Counted from the stretch's first letter, positions 48,862-58,035 are shown. The stretch: DNA of 64,000 bases from Pusillimonas sp. T7-7 (GCF_000209655.1 NC_015458.1:2604001-2668000), one strand, 5' to 3'. Notes: generated by a model from the letters alone, not told the origin. Made by a program: numbers and translations.

Positions 48862-49572
48862 CTATTCAACAAGCAAGAGGGCATCAAGGTCAAGAATGGT
48901 GACCTTGCGTTGCCCGGTCTGCAAAATCCATCCTGCTTCTTCAAATTCACCAAGCCTGCGGCTCACGGTTTCAGGTGTCGTTCCCAGGAAGGAGGCGAGA
49001 TGCCTGCGGCTCATGGGCAGGCTGAAGTTAGTAGAATTTTCTTGTTCTGCCAGGTCGGTCAGGTACTGTGCCAGGCGGGCATTGATGGATGCCGTGGCGA
49101 TTGCCGCAGTTTGCTTCTCGCTGGTACTCAGACGTCTTGATAGCTCAGCCAGCACATGCAGGCTGATTTCAGGGTATTGAAGCAGAAGCTCGCGCACGTC
49201 GGCCCGATAGATGGCACAGATCTCCGATGGCTGCATGGCCTCGGCGTAAGCGTCGTGGTCGGTGGAGGAAAACAAGGCCATTTCCCCGGCAAAATCACCC
49301 GATGTCAGGATACGCACAAGCTGTTCCTTGCCAGTATCGGAAAGTCGATACACCTTGATCTTTCCTTTGTGAACGATATAGAGCTTATCGGATGGATCGC
49401 CGGCGCGATGAATGAATTGCCCGCGTTCATACGTACGCATGGCTGCTTTATCGGCGACAACGGCAAGCACCTCGGAAGGTAAATGGTTGAAGATCGGCAC
49501 CCGTGAAACGCAGAGCACGGGTATATGCTCGCAGCTTGCATCAGACGGTGAGGAAAGGGGCTTAAGGCTCAT
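48862..49572 (-). CDS. Crp/Fnr family transcriptional regulator
   Basis: A 236-aa regulator with a cyclic-nucleotide-like beta barrel (YERGQFIHRAGDPSDKLYIVHKGKIKVY, SGDFAGEMALF) and a C-terminal winged helix (SRRHLASFLGTTPETVSRRLGEFEEAGWI). The N-terminal Cys pair (SCEHIPVLC) is only half of the FNR cluster signature, so oxygen sensing through 4Fe-4S is uncertain. It may control the neighbouring metal pump. Confidence 0.9.
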   Translation of the reverse strand: MSLKPLSSPSDASCEHIPVLCVSRVPIFNHLPSEVLAVVADKAAMRTYERGQFIHRAGDPSDKLYIVHKGKIKVYRLSDTGKEQLVRILTSGDFAGEMALFSSTDHDAYAEAMQPSEICAIYRADVRELLLQYPEISLHVLAELSRRLSTSEKQTAAIATASINARLAQYLTDLAEQENSTNFSLPMSRRHLASFLGTTPETVSRRLGEFEEAGWILQTGQRKVTILDLDALLLVE

Positions 49573-49662
49573 GCTGGATTGCTCATTTGGGAAGTTGCGT
49601 TGTAACAGACGCGCCGGGCCAATAGGCTGGAGCGTCTCATTTCACTGCAGCCTTGCTGAGTT

Positions 49663-51567
49663 TCAGGCAGTTTGGCTGCGCGTGCTGTGGCTTGTGGGCC
49701 CTTGGGCTTCGTTTTCGAATTTCCCACGTGCCCGATAGCGGATGAGTCTAACGGCATTAAGCGTCACCAGTAGTACGCTCAGTTCATGGACGAGCATGCC
49801 CGAAGCCAGGAATATCTTGCCCAGCAGCACGCCAGCGAGCAACAGAACCACAGTGCCCACGGCCATTATCGTGTTTTGCTGCATGTTGCGCACGGTGGCC
49901 TTGGCAAGGGAATAGGCATGTGCGAACTGATCCAGCCTGTCCGACATCAGGACGATATCGGCCGCTTCCATCGAAATATCGGTACCGCCAACCCCCATGG
50001 CCAGACCGACATCGGCCGTCGCGAGCGCAGGCGCATCGTTGATGCCGTCTCCTACCATGGCCACGCGATAGCCTTGGTTCTTCAGCTCGTTGACCCACTT
50101 CACCTTATCCTGCGGCAGCAGTTCAGCGTGCACGGCATCCAGACCCAGCTCGTCGCCCACCAACTGCGCCGTATGTCGGTTGTCGCCCGTCAACATGATC
50201 GCCTGCTTCACACCCGCACGGCGTAGTTGCTGGATGGCGCGCTTGGCTTCCGGCTTGATCTGGTCCGCAATCGAAATCACACCAGCCAACTGCTTGTCGA
50301 TGGCGATCAGCACAGCGGTATTGCCCGTCTTCTCGCGTTCGGTGGCGTAGGCATCGACCGGCTCCACGATAGATACGCCATGGTCTGCCATGAGCTTGCG
50401 ATTGCCTATGGCCAGATGCTGTCCCGCGACGGTGGCGACCATGCCGCCGCCTTTGACGATGGCGACATCTTGCAGCGCTTCGCTCAGGGCCAGTTCACGC
50501 TTCCTGGCTTCAGCCACGATAGTCTGCCCCAGATGGTGTTCGGAAAGCCTCTCGGCCTCGGCCACCAGGCGCAGCAGCGTATTTTCTTCCATGCCCCAGC
50601 TTTTCACTTCGGTGACTTCGGGCTTGCCTTTGGTTAGGGTGCCGGTCTTGTCGAAAATGACGAGGTCGATCTTGGAGAGCTTCTCCATGATTTCGCCGCC
50701 CTTGACCAATACCCCGTTACGCGCCCCATTGCCTATGCCTGCCACCATGGAAACCGGTGCCGATATGACTAACGCACCAGGACAGGCTATGACCAGGAAA
50801 GTAAGTGCCAGTTCCACGTTGCGCGAGAATACGTACACCAGAATGGAAAGCACAACGATGGTCGGTGTGTAGATATTGGCGAAACGATCAAGGAACTTTT
50901 GCGTAGTGGTCTTGGACTCTTGCGCCTCTTCCACCATTTCGATGATCTTGGCAAAAGTGGTGTCATCACCTACACGGTCGGCGGTGACTTCAATGTAGCC
51001 GTTATCGATGATGGTGCCGCTGAACACGCGGTCGCCCATGGACTTGCTGGCCGGGACGGATTCACCTGTGATGGCCGCCTCGACAATCAACGCCTGACCC
51101 GAGACGATGGCGCCGTCTACGGCAACCTTCTCGCCGGAGCGGATCAGCACTCTATCGCCTTTGATGACTTCTTCGACGGGCAGCTTGATGTGGCCTTCGG
51201 GGCGGATCACCGTGGCTTCGGTCGGCGTCTGGTCGATGAGGTTGCGCAGGGAAGAGCGCGTCTTTTCCAGAGTGCGTGATTCCAGATAGGCACCAAAGAT
51301 AAATAGAAAAGTCACGACTGCCGACTCGACATACTCGCCGATAATCAAGGCGCCGATGACGGCGATGGTGACCAGCAATTCAATACTAAAAGCCTTCATG
51401 CGCAGCGCTTTGAAGGCTTTGATGGCAATAAAGTAGCCCGCGAACAGAGAGGACGCGATCAGGACGTAGTCCTTCCATTGCGCAAGCCCGGCCCAATGCA
51501 GGCCAAAAGCGATCAGCAGCATCAGGCCGGTGATGCCAGCAATCTGGGAATTTTTAAGTTTATTCAT
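49663..51567 (-). CDS. P1B-type heavy-metal-transporting ATPase with unusual motifs
   Basis: A 634-aa pump starting at 51567, after a longer frame with no homology. It lacks an N-terminal metal-binding domain. It has TGES in the actuator, FDKTGTLTKGKPEV for phosphorylation and GDGINDAPALATADVG in the hinge. Two landmarks differ: the membrane metal site reads ACPGALVIS instead of CPC or SPC, and the nucleotide-domain HP dipeptide reads SEHHLGQ. The metal is therefore not predictable. A free HMA protein is encoded just upstream and may deliver the metal. Confidence 0.9.
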   Translation of the reverse strand: MNKLKNSQIAGITGLMLLIAFGLHWAGLAQWKDYVLIASSLFAGYFIAIKAFKALRMKAFSIELLVTIAVIGALIIGEYVESAVVTFLFIFGAYLESRTLEKTRSSLRNLIDQTPTEATVIRPEGHIKLPVEEVIKGDRVLIRSGEKVAVDGAIVSGQALIVEAAITGESVPASKSMGDRVFSGTIIDNGYIEVTADRVGDDTTFAKIIEMVEEAQESKTTTQKFLDRFANIYTPTIVVLSILVYVFSRNVELALTFLVIACPGALVISAPVSMVAGIGNGARNGVLVKGGEIMEKLSKIDLVIFDKTGTLTKGKPEVTEVKSWGMEENTLLRLVAEAERLSEHHLGQTIVAEARKRELALSEALQDVAIVKGGGMVATVAGQHLAIGNRKLMADHGVSIVEPVDAYATEREKTGNTAVLIAIDKQLAGVISIADQIKPEAKRAIQQLRRAGVKQAIMLTGDNRHTAQLVGDELGLDAVHAELLPQDKVKWVNELKNQGYRVAMVGDGINDAPALATADVGLAMGVGGTDISMEAADIVLMSDRLDQFAHAYSLAKATVRNMQQNTIMAVGTVVLLLAGVLLGKIFLASGMLVHELSVLLVTLNAVRLIRYRARGKFENEAQGPTSHSTRSQTA

Positions 51568-51639
51568 GTCATGCTCCAATGCACCCAAGCTCAGGTGACA
51601 GGATATGGGTCGCCAATGACGACCCATATGCCAACGTGT

Positions 51640-51861
51640 TTACGAGACCTTCTTCGATAACACCGGATAGCCGAGTCGTACGATCGTGCTCTCTAACGTG
51701 TCGGCATCCGTCTTGGACTCATCGAATTCGGCTCGAACACGGCCCGAGTTGAACATCACTTTGACGTCGCTTACGCCATTGACTTTCCCGACTGTATTTT
51801 CGATTTTCTTCACACAGGAAGGGCAGGTGAAGGGTTCCATGTTGAAAACGACTTTTTTCAT
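51640..51861 (-). CDS. HMA-domain heavy-metal-binding protein
   Basis: A 73-aa ferredoxin-like fold with the CxxC metal site FTCPSCVKKIENTVGKVNGV near residue 13. It is probably a soluble metal chaperone or the detached metal-binding domain of the ATPase encoded 72 bp downstream. CAGGAGC precedes the start. Confidence 0.9.
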   Translation of the reverse strand: MKKVVFNMEPFTCPSCVKKIENTVGKVNGVSDVKVMFNSGRVRAEFDESKTDADTLESTIVRLGYPVLSKKVS

Positions 51862-52161
51862 TTTTTGCTCCTGGTTGATGACTTGATGACTTCATCCTAA
51901 GCGAGCAAGACACTTTCAAGCATTGACGGGTGACAAGTTTCAGAATTGAAAAAATCAATAGTGATGCAGGTCAATTTCATTTATGGCAGCGTTATCCGAA
52001 CCCATATCGTGCGGGCGGAATATAAAAACTTTTTCTAGTTAAAAAATGACAGCCGTCAATTTGTTTATCTTCGAGGCTGAGTAGCATGATTACTGTTGAT
52101 CGAATGTGTTGTTGCTACACACATGAACGAGCACACCCTTTAATTCAGTCTGGAGTTAATC

Positions 52162-52656
52162 ATGAAATTACCTGCACACCTCGTATTTGCTGCTCTGTTG
52201 GCACTTCCCCTCAGCACCATGGCCGGTACAGCCATCGCTGCAGATACCGCACATAGCCATGGCCATGAGGTGCATGGCGCTATGGAGCTGAACCAGGGGC
52301 AAAAATGGGAGACTGATGCAGCGTTACGCCAAGGTATGGGCGCGCTGCATCAGATTGTTTCGAGAGGTCTGGACACAGCACACACAAATGCACTGAAACC
52401 AGATGACTATAAAAAAATGTCTGGGGAAATTATGACGCAGTTCACCTATATCGTCGAAAACTGCAAGCTGGAACCTGAAGCCGACGCTCAGCTTCACATT
52501 CTGCTTGGCAATATCAGTCAAGGCGTCGATGTCATTGAGGGCAAGGTGTCGGGCGAGCAACCGGAAGATGGGCTGATCAAGATGGCTCAGGCGCTGAACA
52601 GTTACGGGTCGTATTTCGACCATCCGAACTGGAAAAATTTTGATGTGTCCCACTAA
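52162..52656 (+). CDS. Secreted DnrO-like protein
   Basis: A 164-aa protein with a clear signal peptide (cleavage near AIAADTAHSHGHE), a His-rich mature N-terminus that could bind metal, and a helical body (MGALHQIVSRGLDTAHTNALKPDDYKKM). It resembles DnrO-type proteins, which often lie near Crp/Fnr regulators. It is divergent from the HMA gene with about 300 bp between. Confidence 0.75.
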   Translation: MKLPAHLVFAALLALPLSTMAGTAIAADTAHSHGHEVHGAMELNQGQKWETDAALRQGMGALHQIVSRGLDTAHTNALKPDDYKKMSGEIMTQFTYIVENCKLEPEADAQLHILLGNISQGVDVIEGKVSGEQPEDGLIKMAQALNSYGSYFDHPNWKNFDVSH

Positions 52657-52807
52657 GTACATATGAACGTGCGTTGCGCAGGCCCCCGGCTTTAGCCACA
52701 CAGGCAAGTCGGGGGCCTGCGCATTTGGTTGATGCTTGTCAGACTGCTCTTGGCGTAAGCTATTTTCACGCGTTCACGCTAGCAGCCTCTTGCGTTTAGC
52801 ACCAGAA

Positions 52808-52983
52808 GGCACTTCTGTATCGCATACCCACAGCAGAGGCGAAACTTGGGGTGTCCCGATCAACCATCTATCGGTTGGTCAACGAAGGCGAGCTGGTACT
52901 CATCAAGATAGGCAAGGTCCAGCGGCATCACCGCAGCCAGTCTACATGCGCTCGTTGAACGAAACAAAGCATTTGCCAGTTAG
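52808..52983 (+). pseudogene. AlpA/excisionase-like helix-turn-helix, frameshifted
   Basis: RIPTAEAKLGVSRSTIYRLVNEGELVLIKIG is a MerR-like excisionase helix-turn-helix. The expected continuation ITAASLHALVERNKAF is present in another frame after about 52920. One indel therefore breaks it. Confidence 0.7.
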
Positions 52984-53023
52984 GTCAATGCGCTATTAAT
53001 TGCTTTAAGTTTTATTGATCTCA

Positions 53024-53090
53024 TCCGAAAAACAACCACAAATTTCGGACGAACTTGCCTTTTGTCCGAAATAAGACCACAAATATCGGA
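53024..53090. promoter_or_regulatory. Two tandem operator-like palindromes before the AbiE remnant
   Basis: TCCGAAA...TTTCGGA (53024-53049) and TCCGA...TCGGA (53065-53090) share the inner ACCACAAAT and sit 14 bp before the antitoxin ATG. AbiEi antitoxins are known to repress their own promoter through repeats of this kind. Confidence 0.6.
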
Positions 53091-53103
53091 CAAAGGTAAA
53101 ACC

Positions 53104-53452
53104 ATGAACGATCTCAAGACTCAGATCACAACTCACATCGATGCAGCAACGCCTGACCAAGTATGGGTGCCATCCGACTTTTCTCAACTTGGCAACAGAG
53201 ACGCCGTGGACAAGGCGCTTCAACGCTTGGTCACAGCAAGTCAGTTGCGCCGTATCGACCGTGACCAAGCTGCTGAACGGCTCAGTGCAAGGTGAAGCCA
53301 TGCGCCAGGACTTGCTGGCAGGCTTCCACACCTTGCCTGCATGGATGCAGGCAATCGTGCGCGAACTGCCGGGCTGCGCTGTACCAACCGCCGAAGCAGC
53401 TATGTCACGACCCGGTACCGACTACCGAGCACATACCGAGACTTTTGCATGA
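53104..53452 (+). pseudogene. AbiEi/DUF6088 family antitoxin, internally deleted
   Basis: The N-terminal winged helix is intact (MNDLKTQITTHIDAATPDQVWVPSDF, then LQRLVTASQLRRIDR). The frame is then lost, and a C-terminal piece QDLLAGFHTLPAWMQAIVREL follows almost at once. Most of the middle domain is deleted. Confidence 0.7.
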
Positions 53453-53974
53453 ACCTGAATTTCAATACCATCATCCAGGCCGCTGCCCCCCGCCTAGGCA
53501 CGGCCGTCCAAAACGTCGAAAAGGACTTCTGGGTATGCTGGACGCTGGACGCGCTATTCAACGGCATGCCATCAGATGGCCCTCGCCTACTGTTCAAAGG
53601 CGGTACATCATTATCCAAAGCCTATGGCTTGATCTCCCGGTTTTCCGAAGATATCGACATCACCGTATTCCGCGCAGACATTGGCGAACCCGCTGAGACT
53701 GCGGAATTGGAAGCCTTGAGCGGCAACCAACGGCGCCGACCAACAGACGCTGCTGTTCTGGTATCCCACCGTAACAGCCACGCCTGGTGATTACATTCGG
53801 GCCGCCGTGAAGATCGAGGCCGGGGCCAAGTCGGCCTTGGACCCACATGAAGCGGTTGTGGTGACTCCCTACGTTGCCGACGATCTGCGGGCACTCATCA
53901 AACTCGGTTTTTTCGTGCAACCCGTTCATTTGAACGGGGACTACGAAATTTTGTACCGCTATAGTCACCACTAG
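53449..53974 (+). pseudogene. AbiEii nucleotidyltransferase toxin, broken
   Basis: The start MNLNFNTIIQAAAPRLGT and the nucleotidyltransferase motif FKGGTSLSKAYGLISRFSEDIDITVF are intact. After residue 85 the frame breaks, and a separate C-terminal tail (YVADDLRALIKLGFFVQPVHLNGDYEILYRY) follows. The toxin would be inactive. Confidence 0.75.
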
Positions 53975-54090
53975 GACGGCAGGCGTTCGCATAAATCAAG
54001 TCAAACGAAATCAGCGAACAAAATAGGTGAATGACAGTCCGTCCCAGTCATTGGCGTAATTCTTCTGTGATTCGACAGGGTGAGATAGGA

Positions 54091-56781
54091 ATGATCAAGC
54101 AGCAGCGCCGTACCGATACACACACATGCAAGCAGATCTTTGCAATGGTATGGCTAGCGGTGTTGATTATGCTCGGCCTGGGAACAATCCCGGTACACGC
54201 CCAGGGTTGGCCGACTAAGCAGTTTGTAATAACGAAACATAATCCGGATACTTGGATGAACCTGCCAGATTGGGTGCCTGGCGCCGGATTCTCCGACGAG
54301 CAGGAAAAAGTCATTCGGGATTTCGAAAAATATTTGAGTCAGGTGGCGGCGCATTACGAATCTATGGGATTTCGTGCACCAAAGTTACCCATGACCAAGA
54401 ACGACTCGGCCTATGCTGTTTATGTCTATGATTTTCCTCCTGGAGAAACAACGGCTCTCTCCGGTTATTTTCCTGATGGAAGTGTCAATTTACGCCTCGA
54501 TTTGTCCCTGGCCATTGTCAATGGGAAGCCATCGGAACGAGCTTATGAGGATCTGGCCCACGAACTGTTCCACAACGTACAGCGTGCGTATCAATCCGCT
54601 TATGCCCTGGATCATGACAGCTGGATAACTGAAGGCCAGGCTCAGGCCGTGGGCGTGGACACGGCTTACAAGCTGCGCAACGTGATGCGGTTCAAAACCA
54701 CGGAACAGACTTATCGGCTCGGTGGGCGACCTTACTACAAACCCCTGACGAAGGCGATAGAGGAGGAGGATGAGGATTACAGAACAAGCTCATTCTGGCG
54801 CTATATCGGCGAGCACTACGCCGCAAGCAAGAAAGACCAACATGCCGGTGTCAAGCCGATCCCCGCAGATTACGGTTACCTGGCGAAGGTGTTAGCGCAT
54901 CCATTCAAGGGGCCTTCGTCCAGAGCCGCAGACTTGCGCTGGCTCGATCGTGCGCTGAAGCAAGAGCTTGGGCTTGGTCTGAACCGGCTCTATGCCAATT
55001 TCATCACGACATTTGCCGAGTATGTACCTGAGCGCCTGCACAAGATGAGCAGCACGCCGGACAAAGCGGCCTCGAAATGGTGGAAATATATTTTCGACGG
55101 TTGTGAAGTCGTGATGCCGATGTCACCGTCGTCACCGACTGGACGGGTTGAACTCGATCTGGATCGCAATGCGGCAGGCTGCTTTCTGGTTAACGCGCAA
55201 GGCGTGATGAGCACTGACTGGGAGATCGATATCGCGATAACCGCGCGCAGTGGCAGCCCCGAGGCGTTGAAGGCGCTGCATATCGGTACAGACGGCGGCC
55301 AGAAGGTTGGTCTTCCGAGGATTGTTGGCATGTCAAAAGGCGGTGGCGGAGGCTATCTCGGGCATTGGCGGTTTCGTATTCGAACGGGACAGCGCCAAGT
55401 TTTTGTGATCAGTAATGTCGCCGAAGACGCAGAGAAGAGCAAGCCCCAGAAGGTGGTGCTGGATCTGACCATCAGCACCTGGGGGAGCAATATGACGAAG
55501 CCGGTGCCGCAAAAAGCCCCACCTAAGAAAAAGACGCCGAAAGTCAAGGGTGCAAAGAAAACCGATGTTGGCACCAAACCGGACGAGGGTTCCGCCGATC
55601 TTAATTACCTGACCGCTACCAGTGCGCTCGGAACAGAAGTCCGCATGGAAGCTTACAATCCGGGCTGTAAAGAGCCCTTTCGCTTCAAGCCCTGCGGGCC
55701 TGCCCTATCCATTGGTTTGTCATTGACGCCCGGTTCTTTGGTGGCCAGCGATCTGTTCAAAACCGGTTCCAGGGGCGGCTGGTTTGGCCAAATGCACAAC
55801 ATAGTGAAAAGCAAGGCGGCCATCATCAAGGGGTACGAAGATTACGCAGGCCGTGTGTCGCAAATGGAGGGTGTTCATGTCGACATACAAATTCCAGATA
55901 TTTCTTACGGATTTACCGGATCCTTTAATAATGCACGGATTAGCGTTAGCGGACGCGATGATACAAACTATGTATCGATCGGGCCGCAAAACGTGACGCC
56001 GCGGGGCATGCACGCCCATTATCCGTTATCTGGTCAGGTGTCGATCGAGGAATTTACCCCCGCCGCTCTACGCGGGCGGTTTGCGGCGCGACTTGTCGAT
56101 ATGGATCGCGTCAAACCTGGTACCCAGACCTTACCCACCCACAAAACCATCAGCGGGCAATTCGTGATTACAGCGCCTTGGGAGGGTGATCCTAATATAG
56201 AGCGGATGGTCCCGAGTGCAGAGTCTTCATTACAGAGCCTGACGGAGGCGTCTCCGTTCGCTTTTGGAGGCGGATTGGAAGAGCTTGCACGTCGCCACGA
56301 CATACCGATAACTCGGAGCGGGCCGGCTGGCCAGTCAAGTGGAAAATCGGGTGGCTCCGCCGCAGGCGCAACGTTCCCCAGGGTTCAGAGCTGCGACTGC
56401 ACCTGCCAACCGCTGGAATCATACAGCTCGTACTGTCGTCCCATTTGTTCCGTAAAGGCGCACTCTTGCCAGATTGAGGAATTGCAAGCCACTGCCGATC
56501 GGCAAGCGCTGTCGGAGGCGAAAGTCCAGACCAAGCGCAAGCAGGCGCGCGAGGCAAAGCTGGCGTCGCTGAATGATACAGACAAGCGTGACTACGTAGC
56601 GTACCTTTTTCTCTTGGGGTTCGCCCAAATGACGCATGGAGTCTCGGACAGTACGAAAACAGCCGAAGAAATGACCCGCTCTGAATTTCAGTCCTACCTG
56701 GAAAGTTCGGATACGGACAAAATCGACATGCAGAAAATGCTTGATTTCTTCGATCAAGAACACACTGCTGGTACGCCATAG
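54091..56781 (+). CDS. Secreted zinc metallopeptidase-like protein
   Basis: 896 aa from the ATG at 54091; an ATG 60 bp upstream is possible. The signal peptide is residues about 15-38 (VLIMLGLGTIPVHAQ). A gluzincin-like site reads DLAHELFHNVQRAY near residue 160, with WITEGQAQA following by about 25 residues and supplying a Glu ligand. A Lys/Pro-rich linker lies near residue 480, then a beta-rich second half with a cysteine-rich stretch (SCDCTCQPL...CRPIC) near 770. No specific peptidase family is assigned. It is the largest cargo gene and stands alone between the AbiE remnant and ParDE. Confidence 0.7.
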   Translation: MIKQQRRTDTHTCKQIFAMVWLAVLIMLGLGTIPVHAQGWPTKQFVITKHNPDTWMNLPDWVPGAGFSDEQEKVIRDFEKYLSQVAAHYESMGFRAPKLPMTKNDSAYAVYVYDFPPGETTALSGYFPDGSVNLRLDLSLAIVNGKPSERAYEDLAHELFHNVQRAYQSAYALDHDSWITEGQAQAVGVDTAYKLRNVMRFKTTEQTYRLGGRPYYKPLTKAIEEEDEDYRTSSFWRYIGEHYAASKKDQHAGVKPIPADYGYLAKVLAHPFKGPSSRAADLRWLDRALKQELGLGLNRLYANFITTFAEYVPERLHKMSSTPDKAASKWWKYIFDGCEVVMPMSPSSPTGRVELDLDRNAAGCFLVNAQGVMSTDWEIDIAITARSGSPEALKALHIGTDGGQKVGLPRIVGMSKGGGGGYLGHWRFRIRTGQRQVFVISNVAEDAEKSKPQKVVLDLTISTWGSNMTKPVPQKAPPKKKTPKVKGAKKTDVGTKPDEGSADLNYLTATSALGTEVRMEAYNPGCKEPFRFKPCGPALSIGLSLTPGSLVASDLFKTGSRGGWFGQMHNIVKSKAAIIKGYEDYAGRVSQMEGVHVDIQIPDISYGFTGSFNNARISVSGRDDTNYVSIGPQNVTPRGMHAHYPLSGQVSIEEFTPAALRGRFAARLVDMDRVKPGTQTLPTHKTISGQFVITAPWEGDPNIERMVPSAESSLQSLTEASPFAFGGGLEELARRHDIPITRSGPAGQSSGKSGGSAAGATFPRVQSCDCTCQPLESYSSYCRPICSVKAHSCQIEELQATADRQALSEAKVQTKRKQAREAKLASLNDTDKRDYVAYLFLLGFAQMTHGVSDSTKTAEEMTRSEFQSYLESSDTDKIDMQKMLDFFDQEHTAGTP

Positions 56782-56965
56782 TATCTATCGGCCTCGATGT
56801 GTTGATTTAATTGGCAACAAAACCAAATCAGACCTTTTGATCAAAGATATGCGGGTCGTCCAGGCACTGTACTGGCTCAAAGCCAGCGCGAATACAGGCT
56901 TTCATCCGCGAACTACCCATCACGTATGGTTTGCCAAATTTTGCCAAAAAAGCTAGCATGAGATC

Positions 56966-57202
56966 ATGAGTACTATGAACATTTCTCTACCCAGCACGCT
57001 CAAGACCTTTGTCGATGAGCAAGTCAGCCAACGCGGCTACGGCACTAGCAGCGAGTACGTGCGCGAACTGATCCGCAAGGATCAGGATTGCCAGAAGCTG
57101 CGCGGCTTGCTGTTGGCCGGGGCTGCTTCTCCGCCCACGTCTCCCGTCGATAGCAACTACTTCAATTCGCTGCGAGCACGTGTGCGCAATACCCGGGGAT
57201 GA
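56966..57202 (+). CDS. ParD-family antitoxin
   Basis: A 78-aa ribbon-helix-helix antitoxin: NISLPSTLKTFVDEQVSQRGYGTSSEYVRELIRKDQ is the classic ParD start. The C-terminal tail binds toxin. It overlaps the ParE gene (ATGA). It represses its own promoter in characterised relatives. Confidence 0.92.
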   Translation: MSTMNISLPSTLKTFVDEQVSQRGYGTSSEYVRELIRKDQDCQKLRGLLLAGAASPPTSPVDSNYFNSLRARVRNTRG

Positions 57203-57534
57203 AGTCCAAGCCGATCATCCCACGAGAGCTCGCCAAGCAAGACGTTGATGAAGTGGTCAGCTACTATCTGGGCGATGGAGCCGAGCAAGCTGCACTCGGC
57301 TTCATCGATGCGCTGGAGCAGGCGTATACCCACATCAGCCGCCACCCTGCCACCGGCTCTACCCGCTACGCCCACGAGCTCAATCTGCCCGGCCTGCGCA
57401 GCTGGACGCTTAAACGCTATCCACACATTTTTTTCTACATTGAGCGGGACGACCACATCGACGTCTGGCGTGTCCTGCATAGCATGCGAGACGTTCCGGC
57501 ATGGCTGTGTGGCAGTGGCGAAGATTCACACTGA
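57199..57534 (+). CDS. ParE-family toxin
   Basis: A 111-aa toxin: ELAKQDVDEVVSYYLGDGAEQAALGFIDALEQAYTHISRHPATGS, then LPGLRSWTLKRYPHIFFYIERDDHIDVWRVLH. It matches plasmid ParE gyrase inhibitors. Being the last complete gene before attR, it is well placed to stabilise the island against loss. Confidence 0.92.
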   Translation: MKSKPIIPRELAKQDVDEVVSYYLGDGAEQAALGFIDALEQAYTHISRHPATGSTRYAHELNLPGLRSWTLKRYPHIFFYIERDDHIDVWRVLHSMRDVPAWLCGSGEDSH

Positions 57535-57639
57535 ACGCAGCGCCATACAGCAACTGTGGCACTTGTACCCCAGCTTGTACCCCGCCGTTCCCGCTCGATT
57601 GGAAAAGCGCATGGATACTGGCCTCAACCGCGTTGATTA

Positions 57640-57659
57640 GATTCCGCCCCAGGCCACCA
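57640..57659 (+). repeat. attR: exact 20-bp copy of tRNA-Phe 3' end
   Basis: Identical to 12756-12775, including the CCA. It lacks the rest of the tRNA. It marks the far boundary of the island of about 45 kb. Confidence 0.92.
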
Positions 57660-57668
57660 GAATGCTCA

Positions 57669-57702
57669 AGCCCTTGATTCTTAATTGATTCAGGGGCTTT
57701 TT
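57669..57702 (+). terminator. Rho-independent terminator just outside attR
   Basis: AGCCCTTGA pairs with TCAGGGGCT (one wobble) over a 12-base loop, followed by five T. Its position ten bases past attR suggests it was the original terminator of tRNA-Phe before island insertion. Confidence 0.75.
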
Positions 57703-58035
57703 GCTTTTCTGAAGTGGTTGCCACTACCCGCATTGGGATCAGGCTGATTATCGATGACAGCCTGTGGGCCGATCGGTACAGAATCCTTGGGGCGTAGGGT
57801 TTCCACGCTTTTTAAATATTGGCCAGCCGCTCCATTTCTTGCGGAGGGAGCGGCGCAGCATAAGCTTGTCCAGCAGAGGTCAATTTCCATTAACCTCGTT
57901 TTACACTGGAAGATAGTCTGGCCGTTTAAGCTGGTCGTGCGCCCAACCAGAACGACTCTGTAGATGGCCTGGCCACTATTGAGCTATTGCTGCCGTTGCG
58001 CGCTATCCAGTCCCAACAGGTCGGCGGCATCAGGT
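57703..58035. other. Region between attR and DoxX gene
   Basis: No complete gene. A minus-strand frame ending at 57690 (VETLRPKDSVPIGPQAVIDNQPD) looks gene-like but unrecognised; it may be an old core remnant. Confidence 0.35.

Noticed and set aside
12776..57639. Integrative and conjugative element with a transfer system
   Set aside because: No relaxase, coupling protein or type IV secretion gene was recognised; only RadC and AlpA-like remnants hint at an ICE past.
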